64,000 bases of DNA, from NCBI GenBank assembly GCA_963966185.1, contig CAWZYM010000398.1:372001-436000 (forward strand), read 5' to 3'. The DNA is from Rhabditoides inermis (taxonomy: Eukaryota > Nematoda > Chromadorea > Rhabditida > Rhabditidae). A model generated the notes under the pieces. That model made no database searches, was not told the DNA's origin, and was given only the letters and a program-made list of their open reading frames with translations. This document shows, piece by piece, positions 1-21,400 of this stretch (position 1 is its first letter; every line of letters starts with the position of its first letter). The translations under genes were made by a program, and so were the position numbers.

Positions 1-409
1 GCATGGGGGCAGCGGGCGCGTCGAATGAAGGAGCCCTCTCGCGATCCTCTTGCTGCAACAACAATTGTTTTCGTGAGTAATAGTATATCAACACACCTCT
101 TGCATGAGATAGACCTGCTCCATTGTCTGCTTGAACATGAGCGCGTTCGCAATACTGCTCCAGAAAATTGATAGATTCATTGGATTGTTCGTAGGCTGGG
201 CAACCAACCTGTCGTCCTCCGGTTGCCCGGCTCGATACTGCATCCACTCGTTCTTTGCGTCTTTTTCGAAGTTGTCCCTGCCCGTCTGCCGCTTCTTCGT
301 AGAATTACTGAACACAGCGTGAATGAATTGAAGAAAACTCTCACCGTCGCAAAAACCCGAAAAAAAACCCGTCTTCTCCTCGCCGTCAATCAAAGAGTTG
401 CGCTCGCTT
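1..409 (-). CDS. partial gene of unknown function (left edge)
   Basis: Two coding exons read on the minus strand: 409-97 and 52-1, joined by a 44-nt GT-AG intron (donor GTGTGT at 96, acceptor TTGTTGCAG ending at 53). The first exon starts after an acceptor ending at 410 (TTATTACAG) with a split codon, so at least one more 5' exon must exist to the right. None could be found in the next 4 kb. The exons encode about 121 residues, including FFSGFCDGESFLQF and MFKQTMEQVYLMQE, without membrane segments or a motif I recognise. The open frame across the splice and good junctions make it a real gene. The function is unknown and the C-terminus lies outside the window. Confidence 0.6.
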
Positions 410-837
410 CTGTAATAAGTACTCAGCTCTGTGCTCTGAGCTCTCTGTGTGCTCTGTGCTCTGTCTCTCTCTCTCTGTGCTCTGTGTGAGCTCTGTGTGC
501 TCTGTGTGCCATTTCATTATGACTTATATACCAGAGCTGTGAGTGTGTGAGAACATGCAGACTTACAGACAGAAATCTCACAAACATGACGGACTCATAT
601 TCAGATCATTCACAATGATTTTATCAATGATTGACCAGATAGCATTTTGTTGTGTTGTCAGAGTACACTATTCAACTAGTTGGTAACGATATAAACAAAA
701 ATTTGAGCAGTGTGCTCTTTTCAATTCATTTTATGAGAAAAATCGTCAAACTGTGAAAAAAACAACTATAAATAAAAATGACAAAACACACAAGTCCATA
801 AGACATATGGGCAAATGAACGACGCTCTCTCACTTGC

Positions 838-907
838 TTCATGGCTCAGTCCATGTGCTCTGCGTTGTGGCCCCCGAGCTTCGCGGGTTCGATTCCGGTC
901 ACCGCCA
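838..907 (+). repeat. tRNA-derived relic
   Basis: An A-box-like element (TGGCTCAGTCC) is followed about 35 nt later by a B-box (GGTTCGATTCC) at 886-896. The 5' and 3' ends do not pair as an acceptor stem, so this is a tRNA-derived repeat or dead tRNA rather than a working tRNA gene. Confidence 0.5.
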
Positions 908-1737
908 AATGTTTTGCTTGTGTGAAAATGAGGAGTTGTGGCAGTTGTGGCAGAAATAAGTCGCCACTGTTCCTTTAAACTATATTTTGCTTCAAAAAAT
1001 AGTTGATTTTGAAAAAGTGAGGTTACATCACAGTTGAGTGTCTAAAACGTCTTGAATGACGGGAATTTTAAAATAAAATTTTTAGTTGAATTTCAGTTTC
1101 GAGCTTAACCTGAAGTCATAAAAGCCGATGAACATATCCCTATGTGATACGCATCTCGAGCGCAATAGTTATAGCCAGAAATTGAGAAGCGCGCGAATTC
1201 ATTCAAAATTTCAGAATTCAAAATTTTTCCGATTGCGGATCAATAAAATTGTCACTTTAAGAGCAAATATACACCAAAACTTTATTGTGTAGTTATTCAA
1301 TTGCCAACTTAAAAAAGTTGAAATGAACATAATATGTCATTTTTAGTCATTATGAAATATTTTGAAAAATGATCATATTATGATCATTTGTCAAATTCTT
1401 TTTAACCTTGTGGCAACAGGCTTTGAAAACTAAATACTTCTATAAAACATTTTATGTTGTGTCTCTAATCTCTATTGGCTTATTTTTTGCAGTTTACACA
1501 ACACACATTAACAAAAAGCTCAACCAGCTTTCTTTCAGAAAACGAGCATTGAGAAATGCGAGTTTGCCGTATTTTCTGTGAACATCCAAGCTCGAACGAA
1601 GCACGAATTTATTTAAAGATACAGAGGCCTATTCAAATAGCATGCTGATCGTAAATTTTCAAATTGCGCGCGTTTATTTGCTCGCCAAGAAAACACACGG
1701 TACCAGTTGAAAAGTGGGTTGAAATCACGTGAGGAAT

Positions 1738-1820
1738 TACACAAAACATGCGGGTGCGGTGGGAATCAAACCCGGGTTAGTCACGTCAGCAGCCGCGCAT
1801 GCTATACACAATACCACGAG
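1738..1820 (-). repeat. tRNA-derived relic
   Basis: On the minus strand a box A-like segment (around 1819-1803) precedes a B-box-like GGTTTGATTCC at 1771-1761. Stem pairing is poor. It is probably the head of a SINE-type element or a decayed tRNA gene. Confidence 0.4.
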
Positions 1821-3224
1821 GGATAGTTGCGAAGATATATTGAGTGCGGTAGATATACTCAAGACACGCGCAGCTATCGATACAAACTGGGTTTGCTATG
1901 TTTTTTTACGCGGGAATTTGAAATTCTGCGATCAGAGTTGCCGATGAGCGTTTCTCAATCACGATGAACCTTTGTTTCTCCGTTCCAATTAAAGTTTGTT
2001 TGTGTTTTTGTAGACTATAAATCATTGAAAATTGTTATAAATAGGCCACTGTATCTTTAAACTCAGTTTCGCTAAAACTGCGCAGTAATTTTTATTTTTT
2101 GATTGATTCTAATATTTATATTTATATTTATGATAGTTTGTTATTATGATAGTTATATTTATGTTAGTTTGATAGTTTTTTTTATTATTGTCAAACTCAT
2201 ACTTCAGTTATACATATTTGCACGTCGTGAATTTTCATGAATAGTTACGGTGTGTTCTTACGAAAAATATGAGAAGTTACAGCTATAGAATACACATACT
2301 TAAAAATTTTAAAGCGTGGATATAGTTAATATATTTTCGCAACTAGTGACCAGTCAGGCGCAGTGGATCAGATCAGAGAAAGAAGGACAGTCAGCCAGTC
2401 ATGAGAGAAACAAAAACAAAAAACCAGAGAAACACACGGCTATAACACTGAATTTTGCATTTTATGAAAAGTGACAATGCGTCAAAGTGAAAAAGTTTGT
2501 CGTTTTCACTGCAATGATCTCGTTATGTAAATGTAAATTAAACATTTTCTTTGATTGACTGTGTTCGGGAATTGCATGATAGATCCAGTTCTGTCGCCGT
2601 CTTTTCTAATAAAAAAACGCACATCGTTACTGATTACTAACGAATTAACGACGTATTGTAATTTAAAGCTTCTCTTTATTGTGGTTTTAATTGCATCTCT
2701 ATAAGAAGTGTAAGAATCAAATAAAAAGATGTTCACGAACATTCGGTGTGAATTATATATTCAAAAACATTAATCATCGAATATATTATCATCGACAAAG
2801 AAGTTCTGACTTTTGTACTTTTGTTTTGATATTTATTTTTTTTACATTTTGAATACAGATATTTTATCACAACACATTGAGTTTCATCCCTCTAGTTTTC
2901 ATTCATCAACTAAAAAGGTATGAAACTATATGAATCTATTTAACGATATGAGTTTACTGTTTAGGGATCTTGTTATATATTATTTGCAGGTCCCTAGTTG
3001 TATTTCGTCATTGGTGGATTCTCGCATGTTCTATGTCCCCCTATAGTACAATGTAACGGCTAAGAAAGTGACATTTCGAATGACTCACGTCCCGTTTCAC
3101 AATACGCATTCCACACATTCCATCGCTCTGTTCGCTTGCACTCGACTCGCCCCCACCCCCCGAATCGATCAATAATCTATGCAAATCGCGGCATCTGTGC
3201 CAGATAGGCCGAGGGGCCGGCGGC

Positions 3225-3252
3225 TGTGTGTGTGTGTGTGTGTGTGTGTGTG
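3225..3252. repeat. (TG)n microsatellite
   Basis: Uninterrupted TG dinucleotide run in a gene-free spacer. Confidence 0.95.
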
Positions 3253-4482
3253 GTGTGCGGGGGCTGGTCGCGTGGGCAGAGACGCAGACGCCCTAGTGCA
3301 CAACGAGCAAACGGGGGAGAGCGGAGACGGCAGAGCACTGGCGGGGTGCCAGCACCGCGTGCTAGGTCAGTCACACACACAGGCCAAGCGGCCGTAGCCG
3401 GAGAGAGATACCGTCAAAACAACCACCGCGTCTTTCTGTCTCACTAAACGGACACCGCCATCACATCAGACTCAGTGGAAAAATTACGGGTACGACACAG
3501 ACAACGTAACCCGGTAGGTTTTCCACCGAGACATCTGCACGGCTCTAAGGGGGAAGGGGACGGGACGGGATATCGATTGATTTGTGTGGACGTGGGGGAT
3601 CATACTATTCACCTAACATAGAATTTATTTGCAAACACAACACCACATCACACACGTTCTATTACAGTATAGAATGTTATCCGAGGAATTCTTTTGAAAT
3701 ATAGTTGATCAGATTGATTATAATATTTTGTCAGGCAGGAATTTTTTGAAAGTCAATATAGTCGAAATATGAAGTAGCTGAATATGCGGGGGTGGCGCAG
3801 GCGGTCGGATCATGGAAATTACGGGTATATCCCAATGGAATGGTACACCCGACGATCCATGACCGGACCGCCGCACGCGCCGCCACACCCGCACACACTG
3901 AGGCGCGACGCGGCCATTGATCGCGCCGCCCATCAGTACGGTGCCTCGATGCAATCGCGGCAGGACCCAAAACTCGCCAAGACGCCATTTTCGCTTTTCT
4001 GAATTAATTTCAATTTTAACCACGCTCAAAATAATATTTTATCTATTAAACTACGTCTAATCTGTTCAGAATTTTACGGCGAACATTTTGGTAACAATTT
4101 CATTAAATGCTCCTTTAACACAAACCGAAACAAACGCAAAATAGCTAATCATTTATTAACTCTTCGTGAAACGAAATCGCACAATAAGGGAGAATGAGAG
4201 ACGTGTTGAGCACAATGTCAGGAATCGGGGGCGCGCGCATCCCACCGAGGAGAATAGTCTCCTGGCCAGAGAGCGCATCCCCCTTTGGAAGCACACGTAT
4301 TTCGGGGTGATGATGGAGAGAATGTATGACAATCATCGGGCCTAGGGAAGAGATAGAGACTGCTAGAGATCAAATGGACACGACGAAAATGAGATCTAGG
4401 GTATATGACAATACGCGCGTGGTTGGGTGTGGGTGTTGGTTATGGGGGCGCCTGGGGCACCTGGGAAGAGCGTGGAGCAGGC

Positions 4483-12066
<7,584 letters not shown>

Positions 12067-13984
12067 TGGTGGGGAGTGGAGGGGGCGGGGCGTGGAGGCG
12101 CGGGGCTCGCAGGGGCTGCTGCTCGACGCTACAGCTTTCCCTCCTCTCCTCCACCCCTCCCCCCCCCCTTCCCCTCCCCTTCCTTCTACAGGTGGATCGA
12201 TCCGGAGGCAGAAGGTAAAAGATATCACATATACATATCACCATATCACTCTGCCCGGCCGACTCTCTCGTCCGGCCACACTCTCTGCGCACTCTCCGTC
12301 ACTCGCCCCGATTATCTGGTCGCGTCTTGGATAAGCATAAGCAGTTTATCTCCTCCTTCTCGCTCTCTCTCTCTCTCCTTCTCACTCCTTTCCCCTTCCT
12401 GTAGAGCTTGCTCTCAGTGGAGGGAAGAGGGAGAGTGAGAGAAGAGAAGAGGCAAAAAAGGTGGTTGCCGACACGCCGCCGCCGCCAAAGGATGACATTG
12501 GCATGTTCTATCATCACCGGGGGGTCTATACCCTCGTTCCTCTCTCCCAGCGACTCTGCACTACCGTATCCGACCCCTCATTTCCGCGCTGCGTCCCCCC
12601 CCCCCCGTCAGCCGTTCAAAATTCGCACCCATAAACACGAGAGAGTGTTTGGTGCGGCCATCAATCGCACTCCTTTTCTCTCATACTCACTCTCTAAAAA
12701 GCAATCTGGAAATGAGTTGGTTGGCGGTGTGTTGTGCTGCAGTGGAGGGAGGGGGCACAATCTCTTTCCACTCGCGCTCACTCATTCAATCGACTCTCGC
12801 CCCGCACTCGAGCGGAAAATCGGTGCTGCTCACTCTCGTCGGCCACGGATTCGGATTCGGCGGTGACTGACGCTCTGTCCCCGTGCTAAGGCGCTCGAAT
12901 ATAGCCCCTCTCCCTAACTCAGGCATCCCCTGGATAAGCATAAGTCAACACACCACGAGCACTATGTTGTCTTTCTAAAAAGAAAATATGGCGTATGTGC
13001 GGGGGGCTAAACGTTTAAAATGCCGAACTTGTGTTCGCCACCACACAGACAAATGATAAATGGCGTCTCTGGCGCGCTCCTCAATTGCCGCCGAGGCTCT
13101 CTTTCTTTCTCGAAAACCACACATCACATAATAGCAGCACCCAGCTGCTTATATGCCCCGCGCGACCGCCAATGCAAAGATTGAACTAATCTCCGGACTG
13201 CAACATGTTTTGTCTCTGCGCTGCACGAGAGAAGCTAAATGTCAAGGAGCGGAGGCTAAGTGGGCCTCTCTTGCAATCCGAGACCCGTGCTAGTTGCTAC
13301 TCTGCTACTGCTACTGACAATTCCCCAGCGACTATCCAGATAACCCGTTTTGGCAGGCCATTTTTGCGGGGGCGAAGAGGAGGGGAGGAGGGGGAGATGC
13401 ATCTTCGACGCTCGGTCGACGCGTCGCAATCACCCTATGATGGCTTCTCGACGTCTCTCCATCTCTCTCTCGACACTCGAGTGGGTTATAGGGGCATGCA
13501 GTTGTGTTGGATGGGTGAGTGACACGAGAAAAGCAACGCAAATTCGCATGTTTATTAGATAAAATAACTCTGGGCGCATGGGCGAAAACAAACAAATATT
13601 AGGAGAGAGGGTGGGGGTGACAGGGGTAGGGGCGAGCGGACGAGGAAGAGGAGAGACTCGCGCGTCTCTCACACATAAAATGACCAACAACAGGGTGACC
13701 ATATGTTCTGGGGGTGAATCGATGTGCATGTTTCAATCAGATTTTGATATTCCAATGCTTTTTTTTCCATACAAAAGGGGACGATGCTTAGCACAGTACA
13801 AACATGACGAAATGTGTGTGTGATGACAGGGTGTACAAAACGGAGAAACGTTCTGCGCAAAGTATAGAAAAGGTGAGAGAGATACTCGATATTATAGCGG
13901 CTAGAGACACAGTGGAGTTGTGAGAGAGACTAGACGAGAGAGAGAGAGAGAATGGAAAGGGGCGGGGCTTGTGGGGCGGGGCAT
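12067..13984. other. spacer between GPCR and dim-1-like genes
   Basis: No supportable exon was found. It must contain the promoter and any 5'UTR exon of the GPCR gene and the 3'UTR of the dim-1-like gene. It has pyrimidine-rich tracts and C-runs (12158-12170, 12595-12606). Confidence 0.5.
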
Positions 13985-16900
13985 TTACGCCTCGCTGCCG
14001 TCGTCGGCTCCGTCATCGAGGGGTCCTGCAATTTGCATAAATGAATACGCGGTTCTCTATCTCGTCTCGGCAAATTTGCTCACTAATCCCAACACACACC
14101 CTCTTTCAAGTTGTTTGTTAGTTTCCCAGTATTTAAAGTATTAGTATTCGTGAAAGCTCGGAGGAGCAGGAGGGAGAGGAAGCGAGAGAGTGGGAGGCCA
14201 TAGAGTAGAGACAGAGGGAAATGGAGAGAGAGAAGGGGAGAGGCAGACACCTGCTTTACTGGCTATCATTCGTTTCTTCGTCTCCGCCTGAATCTCAATT
14301 TGTTGCCAAGAGAGGAGAAATCAGAGAATGCCTAGACTCAAGCGAGAAAAGAGACAAGGGCGAATCACAGAGACGCAATGTGCATAAAAATCTTCATAAA
14401 AAAGCGAGTCACAAGGATTGCACAGACACACAAGTTCAGAAGTACAGTAATACACACTACCGTACCTTCGATGTTGAGGGTGAGCTCGACGTTGGCCTCT
14501 CCAGCGTCGTTCTTGATGTTGCAGGTGTACGTGCCAGAGTCCTTGGCCTTGTAGTTCTACAACGATGACGTCAGATATCACAAATACAGTATTGGTAAAC
14601 AAGTAAACAAACCTTGAGCTCGAGCTGGGCGGTGAAGGTGTTGGCTCCGCCGTCGGGAGAGAGGTTGAACTTGATGCGGGAAGACTCCTTCATCTTCTTG
14701 CCCTTGGGGTTCAGCCACATGACCTGCAAACAGAAGAGATAAGTATACACACAACAGTCCGTACACTTCAATTGAAATAAACAACCGACATACCTCGGGG
14801 TTGCGGTCGGCCTGGAATCCAATGTCGAAGACGATGGCCGGATCTCCGGACTCGGACGTCTTCTGCAGGATCTGGGGCTTGCGGGTGAAGGTCGGGGCTC
14901 CCTGCGGCACTGAAACCGACACAGTCAATCAATAATCAGGGAATCAATCGATAACCACCCACGCACCCTCGAACTTGACGGTGAAGGTAGCGGTGAGCTT
15001 TCCGGACTCGTTCTTGGCGGTGCACACAAACTGGCCGGCGTCCTTCTCCTTGGTGGGCTCCTAGAAAAGAGTGACGTCATCAATCAGGTGACGTCATGTG
15101 AACGAAGACGTACCTTGATTTCCAAGGCGGCGTAGTAGATCTGGTTGGCCTCCTCGCGCAGAACAATCTTGACGCGGTCAGACTCGGCAACAATCTCCTC
15201 TCCCTACAAGGCATCATTCATGGGTGATTCTGCACAGGAGCAATAACATAGATAAAAGTTTGATTATTGATTCTATTACAGAATAAACATCGCAGTGCTC
15301 ACCTTCTGCCAGACAAAGGTGGGCTTGAGGATGGACTTGGCGCGGAACTCCATCACCATCACCTGTCCGTCGTCGCGCGACGAGATCTGCGGCTTCTCGA
15401 CGAACGTCGGCGACGAGAATCCTGAAGACAAATTGTGGTCAATCACATTCTGTTCCCGAGCATTAATAGAATAGCGTGTCATGCTATCACCCAAGAGTCC
15501 TCTTGTTGTTCGAGTGTCTCACACTCATCTCGACCTCATTACCTGTTCTCTAGTGATATCACTTGATTGTTGTCATAGTGAATCATCTCTTATCTCCCAT
15601 CGCTCCCCCACACTCACCGGTGAGCTTCAGGTTGAAGTTGGCGTTTCCCTTTCCGTGGGGGTTGACGATGGCGCAACGGTACGCTCCGGCATCAGAGTCG
15701 GCGAGGTCCTAAAAGAAATTCCATGAAATGTGTTAACTTGTTTACTACATCGCCCCATAACAGCTTCAAGCTCCCTCTCTCGTTCGCGCACATTGTAATC
15801 GTATCTCTTGGCAGCTGATCGCTGATCTTCATTTACACAGAAGACGCGCGGGGAAGAGGATAGAGAGGGGGATGCGCGCTTCGGCACAGTGTAACCGAGC
15901 CGCGAAACATGTGTCGCTGCGCCCTCCGCCCCACCCGCGCTCCCTCACCCCACTCTCACACATCCGTCCTCCGGCAACGAGAGAAGAGAGAGATCTGCCA
16001 GAGCCGTCTCGAGCACTGATTTATCGATCGATGAGTGTGCATTCGCATCCCTACTACCACTTTACAGCCTCTTTTCGAGCAGTTCCGAGAAGTGAACGTT
16101 GAGCGATGATTTGCAGGCGGAGGGTGTTGATCCCGGAGGGTGTGTGAGGTCCCGCTCACTCCAGCGATCACTACGCGATCAGATTAGCGATTTCTACAGT
16201 AGTGAGGATACCCCATACCCCTGGGGGTTAGAAAAAGGGAAGACATACCTAAAACAACTATTTTAACGGGAATCTCAAAACCGGCGGGGTTCAAGCGACT
16301 CGAGAGATTCAAACAGTTTTCAAGAGCTCTAACACAGCGAGAATCTCACGGCGCAGACAAATGACAAAAAACGTGGTGTGGCGGTTTTTCGAGATAATGT
16401 CAAGTCCTCTCGCGGAGGACAGCATCCCCGCCCTTCTTCCTTCTCCCATCACCCCCTCTCCAATCGCACCCCGCTCCGTTTACACAGTTACATAACACCC
16501 TCGATTCCAATGCTGCAGAGCGTGTGGGGTGGGTGGGAGTAATGATCGCCGAAACAACGCGAGAGATAGGCAGACGACAAAAACTCCCCAGCAACAACAC
16601 ATACATTGTGTGTCACGTGCATCCCACATCAAGTGGAGCGGACGGCTATCGATAACGATGGGTCGACGCCCATCACCACAACGCGCATATCAGCATTCCG
16701 ATGCCTAATCGGTGCGCCAGAGACGTTGGCACAGTTGCCAAAACGGAAAATATGCGGCGGGCGGCCATTGTAACAATGCGACAGAGAGAGAATGTTAAAA
16801 ATGGGTGTTGCAGACGCACCTTGATCTGGAGAACGGCGGAGAACGACTCGCTGCCCTTGTTGACGAGGCGGAACGAGAAGCGGTTGTCCTGCTTGATCTC

Positions 16901-17363
16901 GGCCTGCAATGTCATCATCATCATCACCCACACATCCCCATGATCCGCCTGTCAGAGTTGAGCGCGTTTTATTTGCTTCGCCCGGATTCGCATTGCAACA
17001 ATCCGATCCACTCACACTCACTCACTCCTCGCGCTCACTCTCTTGCGCAGCCGCTATTTGAACAGAGAGAGCGTGAGTGAAGAGAGCGAGACGCGCAATC
17101 GATTCAGATCACTTGATAGTGATCTGATCCCGAATCAACAACGTGTCAAGTTGGATGAAAAATGCGCAACTTTTTTTCTCTACACGTACTAGCGTCAGAA
17201 ACATGGAGCAAAGTTCAAGGAAACAAAGGAGACTCACGTTGTCGTAGAACCACTTGATGTCGGGCTGGGGAGCGGCCTCGAGGAAGCACTCCAGCTCCAG
17301 CGAGCCGTCGTCGTTCTGCCTCGCCACAGGCTGCTGCGGGAAGTGAGGAGCCTTGCCCGACAT
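13985..17363 (-). CDS. dim-1: DIM-1-like three-Ig-domain muscle protein
   Basis: Ten exons (17363-17238, 16903-16820, 15708-15618, 15421-15303, 15203-15114, 15060-14967, 14909-14794, 14723-14613, 14556-14466, 14025-13985) join to 320 residues starting MSGKAPHF and ending in an acidic tail [10 protein letters not shown]. Each of three I-set Ig domains ends with the hallmark Asp-x-Gly-x-Tyr/Phe-x-Cys: DAGAYRC, DAGQFVC and DSGTYTC. Length and layout match the short form of C. elegans DIM-1, a thin-filament-associated protein at muscle attachment sites. Ig numbering and function are taken from that family. The first exon follows an acceptor (TTGCAG) 4 nt before the ATG, which suggests spliced-leader addition or a distant 5' exon. 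A longer isoform from upstream exons is possible but not seen. No catalytic domain is present. Confidence 0.85.
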
Positions 17364-17367
17364 CTCT

Positions 17368-18433
17368 CTGCAACCAACACACCACAATGCAAAGCGATAG
17401 GAGCGAGTGTGTAATGCGACCCCGGGTAGAGAGAGAGGGGAGGGTAGGCGCGGCACGGTATCAAGACGTGGGAGGATATCAACAGTCACTCGAGTCTGAG
17501 AGCGCGCATGGAATGAAGGGGTGACGCGAGACTCGCGCAGCAGTCAGGGCGGATCTACTGCACTGCCACTTGAGAGAAAGTGAGGCGGCAGAGGCTCAGC
17601 GAAAGCCGGACCAGCAGACGAAGCAATGTTTCCAGCACACCAACACAACGCTGGACAACAGCGTCGTGTGTGGTGGGGGAATGGTGAGTGAGAGTAGCCA
17701 GGAAGGGATGGCTGAATGCGAGTGTGGAATGAGAGTGAGAGAGGGGCGGTTGAGGTGCGGTGTATGTGCGGGTGCGGCTGTGTGGTGGGGCTGTGATCGC
17801 GGGAGAGGGGGAGGTTACAGCGCACGCGGTCCGCCCCCGCCCCAGGATAGAGAGCCGGCAGCGGCGGCGGCAGCGGCAGCGCGGATCGGATGCGAGGAGG
17901 GGAGGGAGCGGAGCTGCCGGCGAGTGCGCAGACACCACTACACTCATCCCCCAAGACACAACAAGAAGCAGTTCGAAATAGAGTCCTCCATACACTCTCA
18001 ACACATGTGGTGGAGGAGGAGGCGCGATGCTCGCGCCGAAACAACACAACATTAGAACAACACACGCACAACAGCACCACAACAGTTTCTCGCTCTCTCT
18101 CACTCTCTACCCCTATTGCGAGCGCACCGTGTGGTGGTAGGGCGCACAAAAACCGGTCAGTGGGGTTGTAATGGCATGAACGGTAGAAGGCAAAGACTCA
18201 CATGCTCGGCATTCTGGTCGCGACGTCGTCAGAAGAAGCACGGACTCAACCGCATACACTACAACAACACACAATGGAAACAGACGCGACACGGTGATTG
18301 GGTTAGATATGGAATCGCTGGGCAAACGATCGGTGTAGAGGTGGCAAAAACATGCACAACGTACGGATTAAAGGGTTTATACAATTCAATAATAGAGGGG
18401 AGATGGCGAGAGTGTTGTTGTGATGCCGGGGTG
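17368..18433. other. spacer upstream of dim-1-like gene
   Basis: GC-rich low-complexity sequence with long open frames on both strands (for example 17544-18149 minus) but no convincing splice sites or conserved protein. It is expected to hold the dim-1 promoter and the LIM gene 3'UTR. Confidence 0.45.
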
Positions 18434-21400
18434 TCATTGCATGACTTGCAGAATTCCCGCACCGACTCCGTGACCGTATCCCTTCGGGCCGAACGCGCGC
18501 GAGTAGCACGCTGAAAAAAAATGCATCGCCATTTATAGTCTCTCTTTGTGGTTCCATGTAAGGTGGATGGTGTCATGATCCAATAGTAAACGAACGTGCC
18601 AGTGCCATCCACTCAACACACTCATGGCGATTGTCTAGTTTCACGCACATAAACGAGCGGCGCTACAAAAGGCAACATAGCCATTACTGTACATGTACCG
18701 CGTGCATCAATGACTCAATCACCACATTACACACCAGGCGCGTAAAGCCGGAGTCCGAAATGAAAGAGGTGGCGGGGGCGCCACCCCCATCCCCAGCCAT
18801 TGTACATTTGATAAGTGAGTGATGCACTGCTGGACAATACCTACTAAGTGCTGGTGTACAGTAGGTGTGTTAAACACAGTGGATAGTGATGGATGGACAC
18901 GCTTGCACGTACTACACATTTGAGTAGAACGAGTAACACGACGACGCAAGGCCAGGTGTAGTCAAAACATGATTCTAGGCTAGGATGAGCGATGAGAACA
19001 AAAATAAATTGATATGTAAAACAAAACGTACTGTTGCAGAATAGGCGGGCGTCGCGCTCGCACATGGTGCGTGATTCGAGCCGCTTGCCGCACTCCTCGC
19101 ACGAGAAACACGTGCCGCGATGCCAGATCTGAAAATGGAACATCTCCATCCTCTTCAGTCTTTTACTCAGTATCTCGTCCCTCTCAAGCATGGATGTACA
19201 AGCGAGTCTTCCATGTCTCACTTGCTACATATTCTTTACTCTTAAAACCCACTCCTCCCTTCAAGAAAGTCGCAGCCGCAGTCTGTGGGGCTAGTCTTGT
19301 TTTCGCGAACGCGGATTTGATACCGATGAGACACATCCCGGCGCGCCATGCCACTCACTCCAGCATCGCGCTGTCCACTCTATCGCAAAAGTGCGGTTAT
19401 GGAAATCTCGCAGAAAAGCGCGAATCAGTGAAATGAGATTGGCGCGGACAGGGGGAAATGAGATTGGGAGTGTCTGGAAGTCTGGATGTTCACCTTTCCG
19501 GCGGCGAGCACCTTCTCCGCCTCGTAGACCGTCTTCTCGCAGCGGCCGCACTGGTTCGGCCTCATCGGAGTCGAAGGGGCGAAGACGGCGCGCGGCCGCT
19601 GCTCCTTCGACGTCTCCGGCTCATCCCGCGGCTGTTGCTGCTTCTGCTGCTGTTGCTGACCAGTGCCCGACTGTTCCGCATCCTGTAAAAAAAAATGGGG
19701 TAAATGAATGATACAAGGTTTACAACATTTTTTTACTCATGATCAATGAATAAAATAACATGTAAGACCAGCAGGAATTTCGCAAAAAAGATCCGCTCCC
19801 GGGAAGGTTCGAACTTCCGACCTTTCGGTTAACAGCCGAACGCGCTGCCGATTGCGCCACGGAAGCATGACGCTCGTTCGCTATGATCGGGTCTAGTGTG
19901 CGCGGTTGGGAAAATCATCAAGATCATGAAGATGATTTTCAGAGTACTGAGTGGTAACGTACATAAATAATCATTAACCCCTGCCTAGGAAGTTGTTTCT
20001 AAAATCTTTCAACAGCGTGCTTATAAATTTCTTCGGATGAATGCACAAAACATACACAAAACGACGTCAACAATCTTAAACAATTCAAAACGTTGAAAAC
20101 TGAAAAGCATATGATCAATGACGCACGGTTCCAAAACGCACAAGTGCAATTTAATTCAGGGAATGCGCTTTTAATCGGCTCTCTACTCAAACCAGTTCCA
20201 AACACGACGATTATCGCGAAACGACTCCGTCCCCAACTGGCACAAACATAATCGAATAGCAAAACATACTATATATAGATAGAAAAGATGGAAAAGACGA
20301 AAAATACGGAAAATCACAGCATTTGAATAAAACGCGCGGGAGAGTGGCCGAGGACAGAGAGAGAGCGTCCTTGTGGCTGTGAGGCCGCGTCTATCGACCG
20401 TCGAGTGGTGAGAGAGTGCGAAACAGTGTGCGATAAGCGGAGCGCACAGGCGGTGAGCGCGCGGCTGCGTGTACGCATGTCCCTTATTCAGAGTGAGAGG
20501 CTCTTTATATGATGACCATCAGCTCATAATCGCTGTTAAAACTCCCCTACTCTCCTAAGATCCATCGCAATTAATCCTCAGAGTTCTTTTTCCCCATTTT
20601 TAAGCACCTTGTCCGTTGATCTCTGCGCGCGCGCGATAGTGTGTCAACACCGGAAAATAAGGGAGTGCAAATGTCGATACAATCTCCTTACCGGCACAAT
20701 GTTTCGGTAGATGGTAGCTTTGAAGAAGGGATCTTTGCCTTCGGCTTCCACCGGCTGCGACGGCTGGTAGACTGGAAATATGCCAATGAGGTGGAAACCA
20801 ACATGGTAACACGCTCACACTGCTTGGCGATGCAGTTGCGTTCGACAAGACACTCCTCCTGGAACGACCGAGAACGTGTAAACAGAAGATAAGAACGGAA
20901 AGAAAGACATGTACATGCCAACACCTCGCTAATCCTCTTGCATGGAAGTGGTCCAAAGTGTCGAGACCAAAACACACACACAGAGAGAGAGAGAGACCGG
21001 CACCTTGGCGTGATAGCTCCTCGTGATGCCGTTGTTGCCGTAGCTGATCGACGACGTGAACGGGTTGCTCTTGTCGATCGTGAACCTGAATAGGAATCAT
21101 GCCACAGAGAGACGGGCGGCTCGCTCATACCTGACTTGGTTGAGTGCGTGCTCTGGCGCGGCGACCTCCTGCGGGGCTGCGTTGCAGGGGGTGGCCTGGG
21201 TGGTGGGCGCGGCAGTCGACAGCACCCCCGCCCCGATGCCGAACCCCACCCCGCGCGGACCGAACCGACTCTTGTAGCAGTACGTGCAGTACGGCTGGAA
21301 CACCAGTGTCAGAGTCAAGGTAGTAAATCACAAAGATGTGCCAGATGCGAAATCCTTACCATGCCCTCGTGCTCGTTGCAGCTGCGGCTGTCGAGAGAGC

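Larger units (their letters stand above)
410..4482. other. gene-poor stretch with tRNA-like repeats
   Basis: No exon chain with consistent phases could be built on either strand. The left part is AT-rich with two tRNA-like relics (listed separately). The right part (3.1-4.0 kb) is GC-richer and holds a TG microsatellite. It probably contains the 5' end of the left-edge gene and the 3' flank of the GPCR gene, but neither boundary is visible. Confidence 0.5.

Noticed and set aside
838..907. Functional tRNA gene
   Set aside because: A- and B-boxes are present but the acceptor and anticodon stems do not pair.
3718..4029. 103-codon minus-strand gene
   Set aside because: No signal, splice context or recognisable protein; surrounding frames are similarly open.
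17544..18149. 182- and 201-codon frames on the minus strand and a 161-codon frame on the plus strand
   Set aside because: GC-rich low-complexity DNA. Composition is Ser/Pro/Arg without domain or splice support, and overlapping frames are equally open.
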